Assembly (NCBI RefSeq): GCF_009765985.1
Contig: NZ_LMUM01000015.1
Span: 310,001 to 374,000 of the forward strand
DNA from: Acidobacterium sp. S8
Lineage (GTDB): Bacteria; Acidobacteriota; Terriglobia; Terriglobales; Acidobacteriaceae
Length of the DNA: 64,000 bases
Direction: 5' to 3'
The notes under the pieces were generated by a model. That model ran no database searches, was not told the DNA's origin, and saw nothing but the letters and a program-made list of their open reading frames with translations. Shown here in pieces: positions 8,923 to 16,744 of the stretch. The stretch's first letter is position 1. Each line of letters opens with the position of its first letter. A program made the position numbers and the translations under genes.

Positions 8923-9119
8923 ACTTCTAGGCTAGCAGTTTTGGCCCGGATTCGCCTCGAATTCCTCATCAATAAGGAGTTACAGTTGCGATGCCTTCGC
9001 AAGGACTTTGATGGCCCGCAGGATGAGGCAATTCTGGCCTCGCCATATCCGAATGGTTCCCACGGAAAAGACAATCCTTTGCCAGAAGTGATGAATCTAA
9101 AGCATACTTGGGGACACTC

Positions 9120-9617
9120 ATGGGCAGCTTTGATCTGAAGACGAGCGGACGCACGGCGGGAACTGCCCTGGTGAACTGGTGGCGGGCCGTCTCGATCGAA
9201 GCTTTGTGTGTTGCCGTCATGTGGCTGATCGGTCTGTGGCTCCTGCATGTGCCGCTCTTCGCCGTCTGGGCGCTGCTGGGTGGCCTCATGACCTTCATTC
9301 CTAACTTCGGCGGCGTCATCGCCCTCATCGGTCCGGTCTTCTGCATTCTCGTAACCGGAAAAGACCTGGAGCGCCTCGGTTTCGTTCTCGGTCTCTACGC
9401 CGTCATTGTGGTTGTGGACCAGCTATTGTTGCAGCCTGCCCTGATGAAGCGCTCGGCAAGAGTTCCCATCTGGGCATCGATCTTCGCCCCGATCGTGCTC
9501 GGCATTATCATCCCCTTTTGGGGAGTGCTGCTTGCTCCGCCGCTGCTTGCAGTGGTCTACGCCTTTCGAAAACCGAAGCCGAAACAACAGCCCCAGGCGC
9601 TGCCGCCGCTTCGATAA
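9120..9617 (+). CDS. AI-2E family permease, C-terminal half only
   Basis: A 165-residue membrane protein matching the C-terminal half of AI-2E/PerM-type permeases: a helix pair around LWLLHVPLFAVWALLGGLM, the conserved TFIPNFGG turn, then three more hydrophobic helices and a Lys/Pro-rich tail. Family members are usually about 350 residues, so the N-terminal membrane half is missing. The open frame extends only to a stop at 9024-9026 and the extra codons show no family character. It may be a truncated relic or a true half-size version. ATG at 9120 and TTG at 9108 are both possible starts. Substrate unknown. Confidence 0.7.
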   Translation: MGSFDLKTSGRTAGTALVNWWRAVSIEALCVAVMWLIGLWLLHVPLFAVWALLGGLMTFIPNFGGVIALIGPVFCILVTGKDLERLGFVLGLYAVIVVVDQLLLQPALMKRSARVPIWASIFAPIVLGIIIPFWGVLLAPPLLAVVYAFRKPKPKQQPQALPPLR

Positions 9618-9635
9618 TTCGCACTCATATCCACT

Positions 9636-9660
9636 TCATTCTGAGCGGCGAAGAATCGCT
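9636..9660 (+). repeat. Dispersed repeat, CATTCTGAGCG...GAAGAATC type
   Basis: A short copy of an element with ends CATTCTGA and GAAGAATC, which also occurs twice at 12.3-12.5 kb. It lies between the AI-2E gene and the convergent DUF3108-like gene. Confidence 0.6.
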
Positions 9661-9707
9661 GAGATATTTCAGGCCATTCAATAAGCGATAGGGTAGATCT
9701 CTAAAAA

Positions 9708-10439
9708 TCAAGGCTCGATCTGAACGAGTTCGGCGATCGCGCCATCGGGAAAATCTTCACGCACCATGACGCGCGGAACCTCTTCGCTTGCCAGCACCTG
9801 GTAGGTCTCCGCGCCGGTGCTCTTCTCAATGCGGTAAGCTACTCGATAAGCGGCAAAAGTTCCAGCCGGAACCTGCACCCGTTCCACCGGCCCGACGTGC
9901 GCCACCGCTTTACTGATCCTCGTCCAGGGATCGTAGACTTCGAATCGGAAATCATTCCCCGCTTCGAGATCGCTCGCTATCACGGCCGCCCAGTCGATTC
10001 GCTGATCGACCACATTCACCGGCACAGCGTCGTCAATCGCACGAGCGGGTGAAGTTCTTCGAGCAGCCGCAAAGCCGGTCACGTGTCCATCACTGTATTT
10101 AAGGTCGAATGATTGCTTCCGCCCTTCTTTCCCTCCAAACGAAAGATTGGCAGAGACAGGGCGAAACTGAGCCGTGGCTACCGATTCCCAGCTCTGATCG
10201 AAGGCGCCCGTAATGTTCGCAGAAAATGCGAAGTTCCCTTCTGCGTTCGTTTGAATGGCGATGCGGCTTTGCCCTTCTTCTTTCCCGCCGCTCATCGTTC
10301 GATAAATAAAAGTTCCGGTCTTCAGCCGATGAGCATCGGAGCCGACTCCTCCGTCCTGAGCCGCCAGCGAAAAGAAGCCTGCACCCACGCACGCGATGAT
10401 CCCGGCATATTTCGAAAATTTCCATGAAAACCTGAACAT
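9708..10439 (-). CDS. Secreted DUF3108-like protein
   Basis: A 243-residue exported protein with an N-terminal hydrophobic signal (IIACVGAGFFSLAAQ) and an all-beta mature part. Segments such as RLKTGTFIYRTMSGG near the start, VPVNVVDQRIDW in the middle and VQVPAGTFAAYRVAYRIE near the end resemble DUF3108 proteins, lipoprotein-like beta-barrels of unknown role. The family match is by eye and moderate. The ATG at 10439 is preferred over an upstream GTG at 10460; neither has a clear ribosome site. It lies convergent to the AI-2E gene and divergent from the aldo/keto reductase. Confidence 0.65.
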   Translation of the reverse strand: MFRFSWKFSKYAGIIACVGAGFFSLAAQDGGVGSDAHRLKTGTFIYRTMSGGKEEGQSRIAIQTNAEGNFAFSANITGAFDQSWESVATAQFRPVSANLSFGGKEGRKQSFDLKYSDGHVTGFAAARRTSPARAIDDAVPVNVVDQRIDWAAVIASDLEAGNDFRFEVYDPWTRISKAVAHVGPVERVQVPAGTFAAYRVAYRIEKSTGAETYQVLASEEVPRVMVREDFPDGAIAELVQIEP

Positions 10440-10526
10440 AAAAGGAAAATAACAAAGCACCGACGCAGAATCATTTTTGATTCAGTGATTTGAGCCGTGC
10501 TGACTGCGTCGCGCATCTAGTTGTGC

Positions 10527-11564
10527 ATGGAATACAGACAGCTAGGTTATTCAGGACTGAAGGTGTCTGCGCTCAGCTTTGGCGCAGCAACCTTTGGTGG
10601 CGGCAACGAATTTTTCAAAGCATGGGGTTCGACGGATGTGGCCGAAGCCAAACACCTCGTCGACCTGTGTCTGGATGCGGGTGTCAACCTCTTCGACGTA
10701 GCAAATGTCTACTCGACCGGCTTAGCTGAAGAAGTGCTGGGCAAGGCCATAGAAGGCAAGCGCGACAAGCTGCTCATCTCTACCAAAGCCACTTTCAAGA
10801 TGGGCGACGGCCCCAACGATCTCGGCTCCTCCCGCTACCACCTCATCCAGCAATGCGAAGCCAGCCTCAAGCGCCTCGGTACCGACTACATCGACATCTA
10901 CCACATGCATGCCTTCGACGCGACAACGCCCATCGAAGAGACCCTCGACACACTGAACACGCTCGTGCATCAGGGCAAGGTCCGCTACATCGCCTGCTCC
11001 AATTTCTCCGGCTGGCACCTGATGAAGTCCCTCGCCATCTCCGAGCGCTACGGCTGGTCGCGCTACGTCGCGCACCAGGTCTACTACTCGCTCGTAGGCC
11101 GCGAATACGAGTGGGAGCTGATGCCCCTCGGCGTCGATCAGCGCGTCTCTGCCCTTGTCTGGAGCCCGCTTGGATGGGGCCGCCTTACCGGAAAAATTCG
11201 CCGCGGCCATCCGCTGCCCGAAACCAGCCGTCTGCACAAGACCTCCGAGCAAGGCCCGCCGGTTGCAGATGAATACCTCTACAACGTAGTCGACGCACTC
11301 GACGCCATCGCCAAGGAAACCGGTAAAAGCATCCCGCAGGTCGCACTGAACTGGCTGCTTCAGCGGCCTACCGTCGCCAGCGTCATCGTCGGCGCACGTA
11401 ATGAAGAGCAGTTAAAGCAGAATCTCGCCGCCGCTGACTGGAATCTCACACCCGAGCAAGTCACGAAACTGGATGAAGCCAGCGCTGTAACTCCGATCTA
11501 TCCCTACTGGCACCAGTTGCAATTCTCCGACCGTAACCCAACCGCCGTGCCCCTAAAGAAGTAA
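10527..11564 (+). CDS. Aldo/keto reductase
   Basis: A 345-residue NAD(P)H-dependent oxidoreductase with the (beta/alpha)8 fold. The start MEYRQLGYSGLKVSALSFG is typical. The catalytic tetrad can be assigned to Asp in NLFDVANVYS, Tyr in the same motif, Lys in LLISTKATF and His in DIYHMHAFD. The cofactor-binding C-terminal part is seen in ASVIVGARNEEQL. The length and sequence resemble the YajO/YghZ-like branch that reduces aldehydes and ketones, but no specific substrate can be named. A TTG six bases upstream is in frame; ATG at 10527 is preferred. A hairpin follows the stop. Confidence 0.9.
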   Translation: MEYRQLGYSGLKVSALSFGAATFGGGNEFFKAWGSTDVAEAKHLVDLCLDAGVNLFDVANVYSTGLAEEVLGKAIEGKRDKLLISTKATFKMGDGPNDLGSSRYHLIQQCEASLKRLGTDYIDIYHMHAFDATTPIEETLDTLNTLVHQGKVRYIACSNFSGWHLMKSLAISERYGWSRYVAHQVYYSLVGREYEWELMPLGVDQRVSALVWSPLGWGRLTGKIRRGHPLPETSRLHKTSEQGPPVADEYLYNVVDALDAIAKETGKSIPQVALNWLLQRPTVASVIVGARNEEQLKQNLAAADWNLTPEQVTKLDEASAVTPIYPYWHQLQFSDRNPTAVPLKK

Positions 11565-11575
11565 TCATCCGATAT

Positions 11576-11600
11576 AGCGTGGCGGTCCCACCGCCACGCT
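11576..11600 (+). terminator. Hairpin after the aldo/keto reductase gene
   Basis: A perfect 10 bp stem (AGCGTGGCGG with its complement) around a 5-nt loop, 11 bp after the stop. The T-rich tail is weak (CTAATTTCGATTTT), so it is a probable rather than certain intrinsic terminator. Confidence 0.65.
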
Positions 11601-11671
11601 AGACTAATTTCGATTTTCCGCGTCAAAATAAATATCTGCACGTAACCGGGCCTTCTTCGCGAGGTGTTTTT

Positions 11672-12292
11672 ATGAATCGCAAGCTTCTCTGGTCGTTGTG
11701 CACGCTGGCAACAGTACTCGCCGTATCCTTTTCCGCCTTCGCCGTCCGGGTCGGTAGGCCCGCGCCCGATTTCACCGGGACAGACACCAACGGCAAAACT
11801 CACAAGCTCTCCGAGTACCACGGCAAATACGTCGTCCTCGAATGGACGAACAACGGTTGCCCCTTCACGCAGAAACACTACGAGAGCGGCAACATGCAGG
11901 CGCTGCAAAAAGAATGGACAGCTAAGGGAGTCGTATGGCTCACGGTGCTTTCCTCCGCGCAGGGTGAACAGGGATACATGACCGGCGTCGAAGAGAATGC
12001 CTACATCAAGAAGGAAAACGCTGCGCCCACCGCCGCGCTGCTCGATCCAAGCGGCATCATCGGCCACGAATATGAGGCCAGGACAACGCCGCACATGTTC
12101 GTCATCGATCCATCGGGCAAGATCATCTACGCCGGAGCCATTGACGATCACGCGACGACGGACCCGAGCGACATCAAGTCCTCAAAGAATTACATCTCCG
12201 CAGCACTGACAGAGTCCATGTCCGGCCAGCCGGTAGCAACGTCATTCACGCGTCCCTATGGATGCTCAGTGAAGTACAGCGGCGCTGAATAG
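11672..12292 (+). CDS. Exported redoxin (AhpC/TSA-like thioredoxin fold)
   Basis: A 206-residue protein with a signal peptide (residues 1-24, ending FSAFA) followed by a thioredoxin-fold redoxin domain. APDFTGTDTNGK opens the domain, and WTNNGCPFTQKHYES carries a single Cys where thioredoxins have CxxC. The cis-Pro is in ARTTPHMFVIDPSGKI. A second Cys lies near the C-terminus (RPYGCSVKY). This pattern is of the peroxiredoxin-like TlpA/redoxin proteins common in Acidobacteria and Planctomycetes. A peroxide- or disulfide-related role outside the cytoplasm is likely but the reaction is not proven. Confidence 0.85.
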   Translation: MNRKLLWSLCTLATVLAVSFSAFAVRVGRPAPDFTGTDTNGKTHKLSEYHGKYVVLEWTNNGCPFTQKHYESGNMQALQKEWTAKGVVWLTVLSSAQGEQGYMTGVEENAYIKKENAAPTAALLDPSGIIGHEYEARTTPHMFVIDPSGKIIYAGAIDDHATTDPSDIKSSKNYISAALTESMSGQPVATSFTRPYGCSVKYSGAE

Positions 12293-12318
12293 ATCGTTTC
12301 CCGTCATATAAAAGTGCG

Positions 12319-12355
12319 CCGTCATTCTGACGACCGGAGGGAGGAAGAATCCATG
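12319..12355 (+). repeat. Dispersed repeat, first copy of an inverted pair
   Basis: Begins CCGTCATTCTGA and ends GAAGAATCCATG. An inverted copy with the same ends lies at 12451-12481; the internal 7-12 nt differ. Transcribed, the pair would fold into one long hairpin with a loop of about 95 nt, placed between the redoxin and rarA genes, which converge here. Confidence 0.75.
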
Positions 12356-12450
12356 CAAATTCTTCCCTGCTGCACTCATTTGCAAGTTCCTCGCAGATAA
12401 TAAGAAATTTGCTCGAAAACTCCCGGACAAAAAAATAGGTCCAGCACGCA

Positions 12451-12481
12451 CATGGATTCTTCGCTGCGCTCAGAATGACGG
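12451..12481 (-). repeat. Dispersed repeat, second copy in inverted orientation
   Basis: The complement reads CCGTCATTCTGA, a GCGCAGC core, then GAAGAATCCATG. It matches the copy at 12319-12355 at both ends and the short copy at 9636-9660. Confidence 0.75.
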
Positions 12482-12559
12482 TTGCCTTGAGATTTGTTCA
12501 CGAGCGGTCGAAAGGGTGGGATACCAGAAAACTTCAGAGATAATTTGTCAACCTGAAAA

Positions 12560-13885
12560 TCAGCGCTTCTCTTCCTTGATACGCCGAATCTCCTCCATCC
12601 GTTGCGAAAGCAGTTTCTCGCGCCCTTCCGCCGTCGGATGATAGTAAGTCCGCCCGCGCAGACTCTCCGGCAGGCATTCCATATCAGCCACGCGCCCGGC
12701 CTCATCGTGCGCATATTTATAGCCCTTGCCGTAATCGAGAGCCTTCATCAATCCCGTCGGAGCATTCCGCAGATGCAACGGCACCGGCTCAGCCCGTGTC
12801 GTCTCGATATCCGACAACACCTCGCCATAAGCCGTATAAAGCGCATTCGACTTCGGAGCCAGTGCCAGATATGCCACCGCCTGCGCCAGCGCCAGGTCGC
12901 CCTCCGGCGAGCCCAGAAAATCCATCGCGTCCCGCGCCGACAAGCAGAGATTCAGCGCCTCCGGTGAAGCCAGCCCGATATCTTCGACCGCCATGCGAAT
13001 CACGCGCCGCGCCACATACATCGGGTCTTCGCCCGACTGCAGCACGCGCCCCAGCCAGTAGAGCGAAGCATCGGCATCGCTGTTGCGCACCGACTTATGC
13101 AGCGCCGAAATCAGGTTGTAGTGCTCTTCACCCTTCTTGTCGTAGAGCAGAACCCGCTGCTGCAACGCCTCGGTCGCAAGCTCTTTCGTAATGCGGCTCT
13201 TCGCCGACTGCGCCAGCCGAGCCGCCACCTCCAGCCCATTGAGACCGTTGCGAGCATCGCCGTTGGCATAGCCAGCCAGCATCTCCAGCGCGTCGTCATC
13301 CGCCGCAACATGCAGCGACCCCAACCCACGCTCTTCATCATTGAGCGCCCGCTCAAGCAGCGCGCGAATCTGCTCATCCGTCAGCGCCTTCAGCGTGTAA
13401 ACCCGGCACCGCGACAGCAGCGCCGAAATAATCTCAAACGAAGGATTCTCCGTCGTAGCGCCAATCAGGCGAATCGTGCCGCGCTCGACGTAAGGCAGAA
13501 ACGCATCCTGCTGCGCCTTATTGAAGCGATGAATCTCATCCACAAACAGGATCGTCCGCGAGCCATACGTCGAAGCCTTCTCCGCATCGGCCATCACCTG
13601 CTTGATCTCTTTAATGCCGGAGAGCACGGCGGAAAACTCAATGAAGCTTGCCTTCGTCGTCTCCGCAATAATCTTCGCCAGCGTGGTCTTTCCTACACCC
13701 GGAGGTCCCCAGAAGATCATCGACGAAGCATCGTCGCGCTCAATCTGCACGCGCAGCGGCTTGCCCGGCCCGATCAGGTGCTCCTGCCCCACATACTCAT
13801 CGAGCGTGCGCGGACGCATCCGCTCCGCCAGCGGCGCTGTCTTCGAAACCGTTTTCAAATCGGGAGTACTGCCAAAGAGACTCAT
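12560..13885 (-). CDS. rarA: Replication-associated recombination protein A (RarA/MgsA)
   Basis: A 441-residue AAA+ ATPase of the RarA/Mgs1/WRNIP1 family, which acts at stalled replication forks. The Walker A motif GPPGVGKTTLAK is at about 60-71, Walker B and its unusual extension at FVDEIHRFNKAQQDAF, and sensor residues in GATTENPSFEI. The C-terminal oligomerisation part has the family block EDPMYVARRVIRMAVEDIG. Length is normal. It stands alone, with the fork-restart partners elsewhere. Confidence 0.96.
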   Translation of the reverse strand: MSLFGSTPDLKTVSKTAPLAERMRPRTLDEYVGQEHLIGPGKPLRVQIERDDASSMIFWGPPGVGKTTLAKIIAETTKASFIEFSAVLSGIKEIKQVMADAEKASTYGSRTILFVDEIHRFNKAQQDAFLPYVERGTIRLIGATTENPSFEIISALLSRCRVYTLKALTDEQIRALLERALNDEERGLGSLHVAADDDALEMLAGYANGDARNGLNGLEVAARLAQSAKSRITKELATEALQQRVLLYDKKGEEHYNLISALHKSVRNSDADASLYWLGRVLQSGEDPMYVARRVIRMAVEDIGLASPEALNLCLSARDAMDFLGSPEGDLALAQAVAYLALAPKSNALYTAYGEVLSDIETTRAEPVPLHLRNAPTGLMKALDYGKGYKYAHDEAGRVADMECLPESLRGRTYYHPTAEGREKLLSQRMEEIRRIKEEKR

Positions 13886-13937
13886 CGTGCTGTGTTAGAT
13901 GATGGCAGATTCCCCATGGAATCCGCTATCCACATCC

Positions 13938-14990
13938 CTACTGCTGTCCCGAAGGCTTGGGAATCGCGACATCCGTCGCAATCGGCTTGCCGAAATTCGG
14001 CGTTCCATCCGCATTCCAGGTAAAGGGCTGAATCCGCGGCGAGCGATGCCCTCCGCACCCCTGCTGCGACTCCGGATTCGCATGATAGATAATCCAATCC
14101 TGCTTCCCGTCCGGCGATTTGAAAAATCCGTTATGCCCCGGCCCAAAAACATGCGCTTCGCGGTCCTGCTTGAAAAATGGATGGTCGTACTTCGTCCACG
14201 ACGCCGGATTCAGCAGATCAGCCCCCGACTTCGCCCGCACCACGCCCAGCTCGTAATAGTCGGTCCAGCAGGCAGATCCTGAGTAAACGAGAAAAATATC
14301 GTCGCCATGCTGCAATATCTCCGGCCCCTCGTTCACATTCACATGCGGCATCTCCGGGCGGTCCAGCAGATCGCCCACATGCTCCCATGGATACTTCGGA
14401 TACGACAGCATCACCCGCTTCGAATCGACCGTCCACGGATTCTTCAGGTGCGCAAGATAGATGCGCTGCTCGCCATCGGTATCGCCTTCCCATCCCGACC
14501 AGACAATATACTTCTTGCCCCTGTCTTCAAAGACGGTCGCATCGATCGCCCACTTGTCCGTCGCGTCCCCCACCTTCCCTTTGAAGACCCACTCGCCCTC
14601 CAGCGGATCGCTGGCCGAGTTCTCCAGCACATAAATCCGGTGCGACTCATTCTTCCCCTCGTCGGCGGCGAAATAGATGTACCACTTGCCGTCAAAAATA
14701 TGCAGTTCCGGCGCCCAGATGTCATGCGAATACGGTCCCGTCGCCGGAGCCTTCCATACCATCTTCTTTTCCGCATGGGCCAGGTCGGTGATGTCCCGCG
14801 TCTTCCAGATCGTCAGGTTGCTGCCCATCGAGTTCATGTAGTAATAGAAGCCATCGCGCGAAATCACCCACGGATCAGGCCCGCTCGGCAACAACGGATT
14901 GTGAAACGTATTCTCCTGCGCCCCGCAAACTCCCCACGCCAGCAGAATCGAAAACCCGGCAATCAGCAACCGCCCGAAACACCCTTTCAT
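13938..14990 (-). CDS. Secreted glycoside hydrolase family 43 enzyme
   Basis: A 350-residue five-bladed beta-propeller glycosidase with a signal peptide (ends GVCGAQ). GH43 enzymes release arabinose or xylose from plant hemicelluloses. Expected acidic residues can be placed: Asp in GPDPWVISRDGFYYY, Asp in KWAIDATVFED and Glu in NVNEGPEILQHG. The motif APELHIFDGKWYIYFAA is typical. The frame is open to 15179, but the extra 63 codons run over dispersed-repeat DNA, so the ATG at 14990 at the signal peptide is used. A LacI-type operator 42 bp upstream suggests sugar-responsive repression. Whether it cuts arabinosyl or xylosyl bonds cannot be told. Confidence 0.9.
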   Translation of the reverse strand: MKGCFGRLLIAGFSILLAWGVCGAQENTFHNPLLPSGPDPWVISRDGFYYYMNSMGSNLTIWKTRDITDLAHAEKKMVWKAPATGPYSHDIWAPELHIFDGKWYIYFAADEGKNESHRIYVLENSASDPLEGEWVFKGKVGDATDKWAIDATVFEDRGKKYIVWSGWEGDTDGEQRIYLAHLKNPWTVDSKRVMLSYPKYPWEHVGDLLDRPEMPHVNVNEGPEILQHGDDIFLVYSGSACWTDYYELGVVRAKSGADLLNPASWTKYDHPFFKQDREAHVFGPGHNGFFKSPDGKQDWIIYHANPESQQGCGGHRSPRIQPFTWNADGTPNFGKPIATDVAIPKPSGQQ

Positions 14991-15031
14991 CGCGCCCCTC
15001 GCATCCAGTAACTCCCGTAGCCTACCATTTT

Positions 15032-15045
15032 TGTAAGCGCTTCCA
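15032..15045. promoter_or_regulatory. Putative LacI-family operator upstream of the GH43 gene
   Basis: TGTAAGCGCTTCCA matches the LacI-family consensus of a dyad centred on a CG step (TGTAA GCGC TTNCA), with one mismatch between the half-sites. It lies 42 bp before the GH43 start, a suitable place for repression. No LacI-family gene is in the window. Confidence 0.6.
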
Positions 15046-15096
15046 CTACAGTCATCATCTGACCCTGAACTTAGCGAAGAGGAGGGGTGCGAAGAT

Positions 15097-15134
15097 CTGG
15101 GTGGCCCATCCTGAGCGCAGCGAAGGGTGTGGAG
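15097..15134 (+). repeat. Dispersed repeat, GGCCCATCC type
   Basis: Begins CTGGGTGGCCCATCC and ends GAAGGGTGTGGA, with the core CTGAGCGCAGCGAAG that also forms the centre of the 12.4 kb repeats. It resembles the better-formed copy 70 bp downstream. Confidence 0.6.
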
Positions 15135-15166
15135 ACCGTTTTGCGAAGGGTAAGAGATCCGGGTGT

Positions 15167-15209
15167 CTGGGTGCCCCATCCTTTCGCGTAGTTTGCGAAA
15201 GGGTGGGAG
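15167..15209 (+). repeat. Dispersed hairpin repeat, GGGTGCCCCA type
   Basis: Begins CTGGGTGCCCCATCC and contains a perfect 8 bp stem (CCTTTCGC at 15180-15187 with GCGAAAGG at 15195-15202). Read on the other strand it is a hairpin followed by ATGGGGCACCC, the same tail that follows the hairpin repeats at 56.4 and 56.5 kb. Confidence 0.7.
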
Positions 15210-15215
15210 AGCTAC

Positions 15216-16022
15216 TCACCCGCGCTGCCGCGAAGCCTCATACAGCAGCACACTCGCCGCAATCGCGGCATTCAACGACTCAACCGGTCCCGGACAAGGA
15301 ATCGTCACCCGCGCATCGCAAGCAGCAACCAACTGCGCAGAAAGCCCGGCGCCCTCATTCCCGATAAACAGCGCAACCGGCCCGATCAAATCCACTTCCT
15401 GCGCCGCAACACCTCGATCCACCACCGTAGCCAGCGACCGAACCCCACGCGATCGAAGCATCCCAAACAACTCCGACACGTCAGCACTTACTACCGGAAG
15501 CCGAAACGCCGACCCCGACGAAGCCCGCAGCGCCTTAGCATTCCACACGCTCACCGTTCCCGGCAGCGCCACCACGCCACTAGCCCCAAAAGCCTCAGCT
15601 GAGCGAACGATCGTCCCCAGATTCCCAGGGTTCTGCAATCCCGCAGCCACCAGAACCAGCGGCGCAGCCCCACGCAGTACATCTTCCAGAGAAAACGCCG
15701 GAGCCGCGACCAACGCCGCAATTCCCTGCGGCGATTCCGTCGTCACCGCGCTCGCAAACACATCCGCAGGCAATTCCAGAATCTCGGCATCCTCCGCCAG
15801 CCCTAATCCCCCAAGCAGCTCAAGCGAACCGCTGCGAATAAACACCGTCTCCACCCGAAGCCCGCTCCGCAGCGCCTCTTCCATCAGGTGCAGGCCCTCG
15901 ACCGCAATCAGTCCCGACGCGGTCTTTTCGCTTTTCTTCAGCGCCGCCCGCAAATCTTTTACGCGCGCATTCTGCCGGCTTTGTACAATGCGAATATGCG
16001 CGTGGTTTGAAGCCTCTTGCAT
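15216..16022 (-). CDS. SpoU/TrmH-family RNA 2'-O-methyltransferase
   Basis: A 268-residue SPOUT-class methyltransferase that adds a methyl to a ribose 2'-OH of tRNA or rRNA. The three SpoU motifs are clear in the C-terminal half: NPGNLGTIVRSAEAFG, ALFIGNEGAGLS and VESLNAAIAASVLLYE, which form the knotted SAM site. The N-terminal about 90 residues form the substrate-binding part (SRQNARVKDLRAALKK). The frame is open to 16283, but the family N-terminus begins at the ATG at 16022. The RNA target cannot be named from sequence. It is divergent from tsaC. Confidence 0.92.
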   Translation of the reverse strand: MQEASNHAHIRIVQSRQNARVKDLRAALKKSEKTASGLIAVEGLHLMEEALRSGLRVETVFIRSGSLELLGGLGLAEDAEILELPADVFASAVTTESPQGIAALVAAPAFSLEDVLRGAAPLVLVAAGLQNPGNLGTIVRSAEAFGASGVVALPGTVSVWNAKALRASSGSAFRLPVVSADVSELFGMLRSRGVRSLATVVDRGVAAQEVDLIGPVALFIGNEGAGLSAQLVAACDARVTIPCPGPVESLNAAIAASVLLYEASRQRG

Positions 16023-16094
16023 GGGTGTGATTCTACCGTGACCATGCCTTTGCTTCCCTCTGTCACGCAAGCTGAGATTTGAAGAGGAGTTGCC

Positions 16095-16739
16095 TTGTCT
16101 GCGGAGATTTTGCGCATTCACCCGGACGAACCCGAGCCGGAACGTATCGAATATGTCGTCTCCTGTCTGCGCACCGGCAAAGTAGTCGGCATGCCAACGG
16201 ACACCTTCTATGGCCTCGCCGTTGACCCCGTCAACCTGCGTGCCGTCGAGCGCATTTATGAGATCAAGAGCCGCCTCAAACACAAACCGCTCTCTCTGCT
16301 CATCGGCAACCTGAATCAGGCCTACGAGCTCGGCCGCGATCTCGACACCAGCTTCGACCGCCTTGCAGAACGCTTCTGGCCCGGCCCGCTCACGCTCATC
16401 GTCAAAGCCAGTTCGCGCCTGCCGTTGCGCGTTACCGCCAATACCGGCAACGTAGCGCTCCGTATCCCGGACGCTGTGATCCCCCGCACTGTCGCCGATG
16501 CCTTCGGATTGCCGATTACCGCCACGTCAGCCAACCTGCAGGGCGCGCCCGAGTGTACTTACGCCGCAGGCGTGCGCGACCAGCTCGGCGACCGTATTCC
16601 CCTGATCATTGACGGCGGCCCGACAGGACGCAGTCTGCCCACCACCATCGTCGATCTCTCCGGTGGAGACGGACGCTGGCAGATCCTGCGAGAAGGCGCG
16701 ATCGCCACCCACGAAATTGCCTTAGCGCTTCATCCCTGA
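16095..16739 (+). CDS. tsaC: L-threonylcarbamoyladenylate synthase (Sua5/YrdC/YwlC)
   Basis: Makes threonylcarbamoyl-AMP from threonine, bicarbonate and ATP, the first step of the t6A37 modification in ANN-decoding tRNAs. The 214-residue single YrdC domain has VGMPTDTFYGLAVD, the KSRLKHKPLSLLI basic motif, RFWPGPLTLIVKA, NVALRIPD and ITATSANLQG, all family hallmarks. It lacks the extra Sua5 domain, so it is the short TsaC form. The start is TTG at 16095, with GAGGAG 6-8 nt before. A DUF218 gene follows after 5 bp. Confidence 0.94.
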   Translation: MSAEILRIHPDEPEPERIEYVVSCLRTGKVVGMPTDTFYGLAVDPVNLRAVERIYEIKSRLKHKPLSLLIGNLNQAYELGRDLDTSFDRLAERFWPGPLTLIVKASSRLPLRVTANTGNVALRIPDAVIPRTVADAFGLPITATSANLQGAPECTYAAGVRDQLGDRIPLIIDGGPTGRSLPTTIVDLSGGDGRWQILREGAIATHEIALALHP

Positions 16740-16744
16740 CCTCG

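Noticed and set aside
8314-9138. 274-codon plus-strand frame across purQ
   Set aside because: Shadow of purQ on the opposite strand; purQ has clear catalytic motifs, and this frame has none.
14991-15179. N-terminal extension of the GH43 frame
   Set aside because: The extra 63 codons translate dispersed repeats and the LacI operator; the signal peptide begins at the ATG at 14990.
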